Positions 58,056-64,000 of a stretch of DNA of 64,000 nt are shown here, one piece after another (the first letter of the stretch is position 1; every line of letters begins with the position of its first letter). Under the pieces are notes generated by a model, which saw nothing but the letters and a program-made list of their open reading frames with translations, was not told the origin of the DNA and did not search any database. A program made the position numbers and the translations under genes. The stretch is from Clostridium sp. MSJ-8 (GTDB lineage Bacteria; Bacillota; Clostridia; Clostridiales; Clostridiaceae): contig NZ_JAHLQH010000019.1 of NCBI RefSeq assembly GCF_018918325.1, forward strand, positions 1 through 64,000, in the 5' to 3' direction.

Positions 58056-59003
58056 ATGTTAGAAATCGAAAAGCCAGTAATTGAATGCGTTGAATCTAAT
58101 GAAAATGGTACTTATGGTAAGTATGTTGTTGAACCATTAGAAAGAGGATATGGTATTACTTTAGGTAATGCACTTAGAAGAATATTATTATCATCTTTAC
58201 CTGGTGCAGCAGTAACTTCTGTTAAGATAGATGGAGTACTTCATGAGTTCTCAACTGTTCAAGGCGTTAAAGAAGATGTTACAGAATTGATTCTTAACAT
58301 TAAAGCTTTAGCATTAAAGATGGAAGGCGAAGGTCCAAAGACTATCTATATAGATGCTAAAGGTCCTGGAGAAGTTACAGGAGGAGATATAAAGACTGAT
58401 GGTGATGTGGAAGTTGTAAACAAAGACTTGCATATTGCAACATTAGATGAAGATGGAAGACTTTATATTGAGTTAACTGTTAATAGAGGAAGAGGTTATG
58501 TAACTCAAAATAGAAACAAAAGTGACGAATTACCAATATCAGCAATAGCTGTTGATTCGATTTACACACCAGTAAAGAGAGTTAATTTTGTTGTAGAAAA
58601 TACAAGAGTAGGTCAAATAACAGACTATGACAAACTGACTTTAGAAATATGGACAGATGGAACTATTGAGATAGATGAAGCGATAAGTTTATCAGCAAAG
58701 ATTCTTATAGAACATTTTAAATTATTTATGTCATTAACTGATAATACTAATGATGTAGAGATTATGATAGAAAAAGAAGAAGATAAAAAAGAGAAAGTCT
58801 TAGAAATGACAGTTGAAGAATTAGATTTATCTGTTAGATCATACAACTGTTTAAAGAGAGCTGGAATCAATACTGTTCAAGAACTTGCAACAAGATCTAT
58901 GGATGATATGATGAAAGTTAGAAATCTAGGAAAGAAATCTTTAGAAGAAGTTGAAAGAAAACTTAAAGAGTTAGGCTTAGGTCTAAAGCTAAACGATGAG
59001 TAA
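58056..59003 (+). CDS. rpoA: RNA polymerase alpha subunit
   Basis: This 315-residue alpha subunit nucleates polymerase assembly as a dimer. The N-terminal domain has [36 protein letters not shown]. The C-terminal domain, about residues 245-315, has [22 protein letters not shown] and helix-hairpin-helix residues for UP-element DNA. The ATG at 58056 has GGAGGG nine bases upstream; a GTG at 58050 is less well placed. Confidence 0.98.
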   Translation: MLEIEKPVIECVESNENGTYGKYVVEPLERGYGITLGNALRRILLSSLPGAAVTSVKIDGVLHEFSTVQGVKEDVTELILNIKALALKMEGEGPKTIYIDAKGPGEVTGGDIKTDGDVEVVNKDLHIATLDEDGRLYIELTVNRGRGYVTQNRNKSDELPISAIAVDSIYTPVKRVNFVVENTRVGQITDYDKLTLEIWTDGTIEIDEAISLSAKILIEHFKLFMSLTDNTNDVEIMIEKEEDKKEKVLEMTVEELDLSVRSYNCLKRAGINTVQELATRSMDDMMKVRNLGKKSLEEVERKLKELGLGLKLNDE

Positions 59004-59015
59004 GGAGGTAAATCC

Positions 59016-59357
59016 ATGGCAGGTTATCGTAAGTTAGGTCTTCCTACTGACCAAAGAAAGGCTATGCTAAGAAATCTTGTAACAAGTTTCTTAAAGTATG
59101 GTAAAATTGAAACAACTGAAACTAGAGCTAAGGAAACAAGAAAGATTGCAGAAAAGATGATTACTCTTGCTAAAAGAGGAGACTTACATGCAAGAAGACA
59201 AGTTTTATCTTACGTTCAAGAAGAAGCAGTAGTTAAAAACCTATTTGATAATATAGCTTCACAATACACTGAGAGAAACGGTGGTTATACAAGAATGTAT
59301 AAAAAAGGCCCTAGAAGAGGGGATGGAGCTGAAGTAGTTATACTTGAATTAGTATAA
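59016..59357 (+). CDS. rplQ: 50S ribosomal protein L17
   Basis: This 113-residue L17 is of the short bacterial form. It starts [39 protein letters not shown] and ends [25 protein letters not shown]. The ATG follows TAAGGAGG overlapping the end of rpoA. A strong terminator after it closes the alpha operon. Confidence 0.97.
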   Translation: MAGYRKLGLPTDQRKAMLRNLVTSFLKYGKIETTETRAKETRKIAEKMITLAKRGDLHARRQVLSYVQEEAVVKNLFDNIASQYTERNGGYTRMYKKGPRRGDGAEVVILELV

Positions 59358-59363
59358 TTGATT

Positions 59364-59396
59364 GGGGATTAAGTAATACTTAGTCCCTATTTTTTT
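59364..59396 (+). terminator. terminator of the alpha operon
   Basis: GGGATTAAGTA pairs with TACTTAGTCCC (59365-59387) with wobbles, followed by TATTTTTTT. Confidence 0.88.
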
Positions 59397-59471
59397 AATA
59401 TTTAATATTATGTATATTTTTTATTAATAGCTAGAAAAAGTAATTTTATATATTATAGAGAAGAATAGTAG

Positions 59472-59501
59472 TTGAGTTATAGTAGTATTCTTTTGTATAA
59501 T
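59472..59501 (+). promoter_or_regulatory. predicted promoter of the ECF module genes
   Basis: TTGAGT (59472-59477) and a perfect TATAAT (59496-59501) are spaced by 18 bases. Confidence 0.6.
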
Positions 59502-59538
59502 ATATAGAAATGAATTGAAAATTAGGAGGATTTATATC

Positions 59539-60387
59539 TTGGAAACTATTGTGAATTTTAATAAAGTTTCATATGAATATAAAGACAATATGGATAGCTC
59601 TAATACTGGAGTAAAAGTATTAAAAGATATTAATTTAAATATAGAAGAAGGCGAATTTTTAGTTGTTTTAGGACATAATGGTTCAGGAAAATCAACTTTA
59701 GCTAAACATATTAATGCATTAGCATTACCTACCAGTGGAACTGTGTATGTTAATGGATATAATACATCAGATGATGAACATATATGGGATATACGTAGTA
59801 GTGCGGGAATGGTATTTCAGAATCCAGATAATCAATTAGTTGCTACTATAGTTGAAGAAGATGTGGCTTTTGGACCTGAGAATTTAGGAGTACCACCTGA
59901 AGAAATTAGAAAGAGAGTGGATGATAGTCTTAAAAAGGTTGGAATGTATGAGTATAGGAGACATGCACCACATTTATTGTCTGGTGGACAAAAGCAGAGA
60001 GTTGCTATTGCAGGAATATTAGCAATGGAACCTAAATGCATAGTTTTTGATGAACCTACTGCTATGTTAGATCCACAAGGTAGAAAAAGTGTAATGGAGA
60101 TAATACACGACATTAATAAAAAACATGGTATTACGGTTGTTTTAATAACTCACTATATGGATGAAGCTGTTCAGGGAGATAGAGTAGTTGTTATTGATGA
60201 TGGTGAGGTAATTATGAATGGAACTCCTAAGGAAGTTTTTTCTGACGTAAATAAGATGAATAAAGTTGGCTTAGATGTTCCACAAGTAACTCAAATTGCT
60301 TATGAATTACAAAAAGAAGGAATAGATATTAGTACAAAAATATTAAATGTAGATGAGATGGTGGATGCATTATGTCAATTAAAGTAG
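59539..60387 (+). CDS. ecfA1: ECF transporter ATPase EcfA1
   Basis: This is one of two ATPases of the energy-coupling-factor module that powers vitamin and metal uptake by several S components. From the TTG at 59539 it is 282 residues. Walker A GHNGSGKS is at 45-52, the signature is LSGGQKQR and Walker B is [17 protein letters not shown] lies nine bases before the TTG; an ATG at 59515 has no binding site. Its end overlaps ecfA2 by 16 bases. Confidence 0.94.
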   Translation: METIVNFNKVSYEYKDNMDSSNTGVKVLKDINLNIEEGEFLVVLGHNGSGKSTLAKHINALALPTSGTVYVNGYNTSDDEHIWDIRSSAGMVFQNPDNQLVATIVEEDVAFGPENLGVPPEEIRKRVDDSLKKVGMYEYRRHAPHLLSGGQKQRVAIAGILAMEPKCIVFDEPTAMLDPQGRKSVMEIIHDINKKHGITVVLITHYMDEAVQGDRVVVIDDGEVIMNGTPKEVFSDVNKMNKVGLDVPQVTQIAYELQKEGIDISTKILNVDEMVDALCQLK

Positions 60388-61226
60388 AAAATTTAACTCA
60401 TATATATATGCCAGGAGGTCCATTTGAAAAAGTGGCATTAGATAACATTAATATAGAAATAAATGATGGTGAATTTGTTGCAATAATAGGCCATACTGGA
60501 TCAGGTAAGTCAACATTAATTCAGCACTTAAATGGATTACTTAAACCTACTTCTGGAAGTATATACATTGATGAAATGGATATTACAGACAAGGATGTGA
60601 ACTTGATAGATATAAGAAAGAAAGTAGGGCTTGTGTTTCAATATTCTGAATATCAATTATTTGAAGAAACTATAGAAAAAGATATAGCATATGGACCCAA
60701 AAACTTAGGATTTTCAGAAGAAGAAGTGTTAGAACAAGTTAAGAAATCTATGAAGATGGTAGGGCTAGATTACAATACGTATAAGGACGTTTCTCCTTTT
60801 GATTTAAGTGGTGGACAAAAAAGGCGTGTTGCTATAGCTGGCGTTATCGCTATGAATCCGAAAGTGTTAATTTTAGATGAACCGACAGCAGGGTTAGATC
60901 CTAAAGGACGAGAGGAAATATTAGCTCAAATAAGAGAATTTAATAGTAAATATGGCATGACAGTTATATTAGTAAGCCATAGTATGGAAGATGTAGTAAG
61001 GGTAGCTCAAAAGGTAATTGTAATGAATAAAGGTAAAGTTGAGTTATCAGGAGAAATTAAAGATGTTTTTAAAGAAGTTGATAAACTAGAATCTATTGGC
61101 TTGGGTGTTCCTCAGGTTACTTATTTAATGAAGAGGCTTAGAGAAGCAGGATATAATATATCTGATGATATATATACAGTTGAACAGGCAAAAAAAGAAA
61201 TTTTAAGAGTATTTTATGATAAATAG
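60372..61226 (+). CDS. ecfA2: ECF transporter ATPase EcfA2
   Basis: This 284-residue partner ATPase forms a heterodimer with EcfA1. Walker A GHTGSGKS is at 40-47, the Q-loop has [21 protein letters not shown], the signature is LSGGQKRR and Walker B is [15 protein letters not shown]. The ATG at 60372 overlaps ecfA1. The order ecfA1-ecfA2-ecfT-truA after rplQ is conserved in Firmicutes. Confidence 0.95.
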   Translation: MSIKVENLTHIYMPGGPFEKVALDNINIEINDGEFVAIIGHTGSGKSTLIQHLNGLLKPTSGSIYIDEMDITDKDVNLIDIRKKVGLVFQYSEYQLFEETIEKDIAYGPKNLGFSEEEVLEQVKKSMKMVGLDYNTYKDVSPFDLSGGQKRRVAIAGVIAMNPKVLILDEPTAGLDPKGREEILAQIREFNSKYGMTVILVSHSMEDVVRVAQKVIVMNKGKVELSGEIKDVFKEVDKLESIGLGVPQVTYLMKRLREAGYNISDDIYTVEQAKKEILRVFYDK

Positions 61227-61238
61227 AAAGGAGTTATT

Positions 61239-62054
61239 ATGATAAGTGATATAACAATAGGACAATATTTGCCAGGGTCTTCATTTACTCATAAATTAGA
61301 TCCAAGAACTAAAATTATTATTTCAATCTTATATGTAATTTCTCTCTTTTGCATAAACAAGTTTTATGGATACATATTTCCAATTATATTTTTATTTGTA
61401 GTTATAAAAAATGCTAAAATACCTTTTAAGTTTGTTGTTAGAGGCTTGAAACCAATAATCTTTTTGATAATTATAACAGCACTTTTCAACGTTTTTATGA
61501 CTAGAGGCACATCAGATACTCTTTTGCTTAAATTTGGAATAGTAAAGATATATTCTGAGGGTGTACGCTTAGCAGTGTTTATGGCTCTAAGATTAATTCT
61601 TTTGATTATAGGTACATCGCTTTTAACATATACAACATCTCCAATACAATTAACAGATGGGATAGAAAAACTTTTAAGATTTATTGGTAAGGAATTAGCA
61701 CATGAATTAGCTATGATGATGACTATTGCACTTAGATTTATTCCAACTTTGATTGAAGAAACAGATAAGATTATGAAAGCACAGAAAGCTAGAGGGGCAG
61801 ATTTTGAACAAGGAAATATAATTCAGAAGGCCAAGAGTCTTATACCTCTATTGATACCTTTGTTTGTTAGTGCATTTAGAAGAGCTGATGAATTAGCTTT
61901 AGCAATGGAATCTAGATGCTATAGAGGTGGAATAGGTAGAACACGAATGAATGAAATAAGATTTAAACAAAAGGATTTTGTTGCATTTATTATAGCAGGT
62001 GTATATTTAGCAATAGCTATTTCAGTTAGATTTGTAGATGTGGGATTGATGTAG
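61239..62054 (+). CDS. ecfT: ECF transporter membrane subunit EcfT
   Basis: This 271-residue membrane protein links the two ATPases to exchangeable substrate-binding S components. It has about five to six membrane helices and two Ala-Arg-Gly-type coupling motifs, KAQKARGADFEQG and MESRCYRGGIGRTR, which dock into the ATPases. It starts DITIGQYLPGSSFTHKLDPRTK. The ATG follows AAAGGAG. No S component gene is adjacent, as usual for the shared type of module. Confidence 0.95.
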   Translation: MISDITIGQYLPGSSFTHKLDPRTKIIISILYVISLFCINKFYGYIFPIIFLFVVIKNAKIPFKFVVRGLKPIIFLIIITALFNVFMTRGTSDTLLLKFGIVKIYSEGVRLAVFMALRLILLIIGTSLLTYTTSPIQLTDGIEKLLRFIGKELAHELAMMMTIALRFIPTLIEETDKIMKAQKARGADFEQGNIIQKAKSLIPLLIPLFVSAFRRADELALAMESRCYRGGIGRTRMNEIRFKQKDFVAFIIAGVYLAIAISVRFVDVGLM

Positions 62055-62056
62055 GT

Positions 62057-62791
62057 ATGAGAAATATAAAATTAACAATTGAATATGATGGCACTAATTA
62101 TAATGGTTGGCAGAAGCAAAAGAATGGTGTTACTATTCAAGAAGAATTAGAAAAGGCTATAAAAAAAATAACAAATGAAGATGTTGAAGTTATAGGAAGC
62201 TCTAGGACGGATTCTGGAGTTCATGCAAGAGGTATGGTATGTAACTTTAAAACTAGTAGTAGAATACCAGCAGAAAGGTTTAGAGAGGCAATAAATACAA
62301 AATTACCTGATGATATAGCAGTGCTATTGTCAGAAGAGGTAGATGAATTATTTCATGCTAGATATAATAGTAAAGGAAAAAGATATTCTTACACTATTAT
62401 TAATAGATTTGAGAAAGTAGCTATAGATAGAAATTTTTCTTATCATGTTAAAGATGAGCTAAATATTGAAAAAATGAAAAAAACATGTGAGTATTTTATT
62501 GGTACTCATGATTTCTCAGCATTCAAGTCTACAGGAAGCTCTGTTAAAACATCAATAAGAACAATATATGATATGCATATAGATGTTAGTGGACAAGAAA
62601 TAAAATTAATTGTTCATGGAAATGGTTTTTTGTATAATATGGTAAGGATTATTGTGGGAACACTTATAGAAGTAGGAAGAGGAAAAATTAGTTGTAAAGA
62701 GGTGGAATCAGCTATAGAAAGTGGAGATAGAAAGGTTACAGGACCTTGTGCTCCACCTAATGGACTAGTATTAGAAGAAGTATATTACTAG
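62057..62791 (+). CDS. truA: tRNA pseudouridine synthase A
   Basis: TruA converts uridines 38-40 of tRNA anticodon arms to pseudouridine. At 244 residues it is standard. The catalytic Asp52 lies in SSRTDSGVHARG. It begins RNIKLTIEYDGTNYNGWQKQ and has GNGFLYNMVRIIVGTLIEVGRG near the C-terminus. Its ATG is two bases after the ecfT stop. A promoter for rplM follows directly. Confidence 0.97.
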   Translation: MRNIKLTIEYDGTNYNGWQKQKNGVTIQEELEKAIKKITNEDVEVIGSSRTDSGVHARGMVCNFKTSSRIPAERFREAINTKLPDDIAVLLSEEVDELFHARYNSKGKRYSYTIINRFEKVAIDRNFSYHVKDELNIEKMKKTCEYFIGTHDFSAFKSTGSSVKTSIRTIYDMHIDVSGQEIKLIVHGNGFLYNMVRIIVGTLIEVGRGKISCKEVESAIESGDRKVTGPCAPPNGLVLEEVYY

Positions 62792-62811
62792 ACAAAAGTT
62801 CAAAAAAATAG

Positions 62812-62840
62812 TTGACACACCCGTAAGCGTGTATTATAAT
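62812..62840 (+). promoter_or_regulatory. consensus promoter of rplM-rpsI
   Basis: TTGACA (62812-62817) and TATAAT (62835-62840) match the SigA consensus exactly with a 17-base spacer. The spacer holds an imperfect inverted repeat (ACACCC with GCGTGT). Confidence 0.85.
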
Positions 62841-62856
62841 AATTTTGTTTGTTAGA

Positions 62857-62915
62857 ATAGTTTATGTGTATAAGATCCATTAGCCCCGGGTCTTGACATA
62901 AAAGCGGATACAAAA
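62857..62915 (+). promoter_or_regulatory. ribosomal protein L13 leader
   Basis: The leader has AAGATCC pairing with GGGTCTT around ATTAGCCCC, then AAAAGCGGATAC, whose GGATAC can pair back. This matches my memory of the L13 leader family found before rplM in Firmicutes. It would let L13 limit its own expression. Confidence 0.7.
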
Positions 62916-62954
62916 ATGTAAAGCAAAATAAAGTAAGTTCAGGGAGGGAAATAG

Positions 62955-63389
62955 ATGAAATCATATATTGCGAAAGCACAAGAAGTTGAAAGAAAATGGT
63001 ACATCGTAGACGCTGCTGGTAAGCCACTAGGAAGAGTTGCTAGCCAAGTTGCATCAATATTAAGAGGTAAGAATAAACCAACATTTACACCAAATGTTGA
63101 CTGCGGAGATTACGTAATAGTTATTAATGCAGAACAAGTTGTTTTAACTGGTAAGAAGTTAGATCAAAAATTATTAAGAAAGCACAGTCTTTATCCAGGC
63201 GGATTAAAAGAAACTCCATACAGAGAAGTATTAGCTAAGAAGCCTGAATTCGCTTTTGAAGAAGCAGTAAGAAGAATGCTTCCAAAGGGTGTTTTAGGAA
63301 GACAAATGTTAAAGAAATTAAAAGTATATAGAGGAGCTGAACATGATCATGCAGCTCAAAAACCAGAAGTACTTGAATTAAAGTACTAA
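62955..63389 (+). CDS. rplM: 50S ribosomal protein L13
   Basis: This 144-residue L13 is an early assembly protein. It has the [28 protein letters not shown] segment, the [18 protein letters not shown] strand and [25 protein letters not shown]. The ATG follows AGGGAGGG. It is paired with rpsI, as in nearly all bacteria. Confidence 0.97.
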   Translation: MKSYIAKAQEVERKWYIVDAAGKPLGRVASQVASILRGKNKPTFTPNVDCGDYVIVINAEQVVLTGKKLDQKLLRKHSLYPGGLKETPYREVLAKKPEFAFEEAVRRMLPKGVLGRQMLKKLKVYRGAEHDHAAQKPEVLELKY

Positions 63390-63416
63390 TACAATCTCGG
63401 GAGGAGGAATTTAAAA

Positions 63417-63809
63417 ATGGCAAAAGTTCAATACATGGGAACTGGTAGAAGAAAAAAATCAATAGCAAGAGTAAGACTTGTACCTGGAAATGGTAATGTA
63501 ATAGTTAATAACAGAGAAATAGAAAACTATTTTGGTTTAGAAACTTTAAGAGTTATAGTTAACCAACCTTTAGTTTTAACTGGAACTAAAGACAAGTTTG
63601 ACGTATTAGTAAATGTTCACGGTGGTGGATTTACAGGTCAAGCTGGTGCAATAAGACATGGTGTAACTAGAGCTTTAGTTAAAGCTGATGAAGCATTAAA
63701 ACCAGAATTAAAGAAAGCTGGATTCTTAACAAGAGATCCAAGAATGAAAGAAAGAAAGAAATACGGTCTTAAGAAAGCGAGAAGAGCTCCACAATTCTCA
63801 AAGAGATAG
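63417..63809 (+). CDS. rpsI: 30S ribosomal protein S9
   Basis: This 130-residue S9 has a C-terminal tail that touches P-site tRNA. It starts [23 protein letters not shown] and has the [19 protein letters not shown] core and the basic tail [14 protein letters not shown] with the terminal Lys-Arg. The ATG follows GGAGGAGG. A terminator follows. Confidence 0.97.
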   Translation: MAKVQYMGTGRRKKSIARVRLVPGNGNVIVNNREIENYFGLETLRVIVNQPLVLTGTKDKFDVLVNVHGGGFTGQAGAIRHGVTRALVKADEALKPELKKAGFLTRDPRMKERKKYGLKKARRAPQFSKR

Positions 63810-63837
63810 TTTTTCGAGTTTATTCAAGAAAGTATAT

Positions 63838-63873
63838 ATCCCACAATCAAGCATGGTTGTGGGATTTCTTTTT
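63838..63873. terminator. terminator after rpsI
   Basis: ATCCCACAA (63838-63846) pairs with TTGTGGGAT (63857-63865), followed by TTCTTTTT. The next gene converges, and A-rich sequence on the other side may allow use in both directions. Confidence 0.85.
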
Positions 63874-63933
63874 GTATGAAATTATATTAAATTCTATGTT
63901 TTTTTAGCGATAACATACAAGTAAAATACAAAA

Positions 63934-64000
63934 TTAATCTTGGTTATTACTAAGCACATCTGCTACTTCGCTTATAGTAATATATGCGTTAGAATCAAGT
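63934..64000 (-). CDS. C-terminal end of a YitT/DUF2179-like protein (partial)
   Basis: Only the last 21 codons lie in the window. They read LDSNAYITISEVADVLSNNQD, then stop. The pattern resembles the C-terminal DUF2179 domain of YitT-family membrane proteins, which commonly end near DPNAFITISDVxEVLG. The call rests on this short match and on the convergent layout with a terminator at 63838-63873. The rest of the gene lies beyond the window edge. Confidence 0.4.
   Translation of the reverse strand, partial: LDSNAYITISEVADVLSNNQD

Overview
The window comes from a low-GC, spore-forming clostridium, most like Clostridium sensu stricto. The evidence is very AT-rich DNA, arginine written almost only as AGA, a C. 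pasteurianum-type 2[4Fe-4S] ferredoxin, a SigH-type sigma factor, GTG and TTG starts with strong AGGAGG ribosome binding sites, and Firmicute gene order throughout. No phage, insertion sequence, CRISPR array or classical defence island is visible. The window is a core-genome block.

Layout. 1-600: the 3' end of a 23S rRNA gene, a 5S rRNA gene, tRNA-Phe and tRNA-Cys. 600-4100: three minus-strand genes (LD-carboxypeptidase, CorA, a divergent M20 peptidase homologue) and a 90-nt inverted repeat. 4200-7300: a guanylate-kinase-like gene, darA, holB, ricT and a small HMA-like protein. 7580-7750: ferredoxin. 7900-12500: the CtsR regulon operon ctsR-mcsA-mcsB-clpC with a visible CtsR box. 12600-15100: trxB and gapN. 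15100-15550: glutaredoxin and a small unknown gene on the minus strand. 15650-18450: radA, disA and a remnant of yjdF. 19000-26900: yacL, ispD, T-box-controlled proS, cysS, mrnC, rlmB, yacP and sigH.

27000-64000 is the main gene-expression block: tRNA-Thr, tuf, rpmG, secE, nusG, rplKAJL, rpoBC, rpsLG, fusA, a second tuf, the S10, spc and alpha operons, the ECF transporter energising module with truA, and rplM-rpsI. The last bases hold the C-terminal end of a convergent gene, probably a YitT/DUF2179 protein.

How the parts work together. Most genes build the ribosome, RNA polymerase, translation factors and the Sec channel. Several cis-acting RNAs appear to balance this output: two L1-type sites, an L10 leader, an L13 leader, a T-box, and structured leaders of unassigned type before rpoB, rpsG, rpsJ and rpsM. 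Both a maker (DisA) and a receptor (DarA) of cyclic di-AMP are present. The ctsR operon controls protein quality.

Most notable observations: the McsB homologue has lost essentially all recognisable ATP:guanido-phosphotransferase active-site residues while its C-terminal domain and partners are intact; the S10 operon has a 120-nt four-hairpin leader; yjdF survives only as its C-terminal tail; the M20 homologue lacks expected metal ligands; map is missing from its usual place between adk and infA; and the two tuf copies are almost identical over 1.2 kb. Start codons were re-chosen by ribosome binding site for many genes, as stated in each entry.
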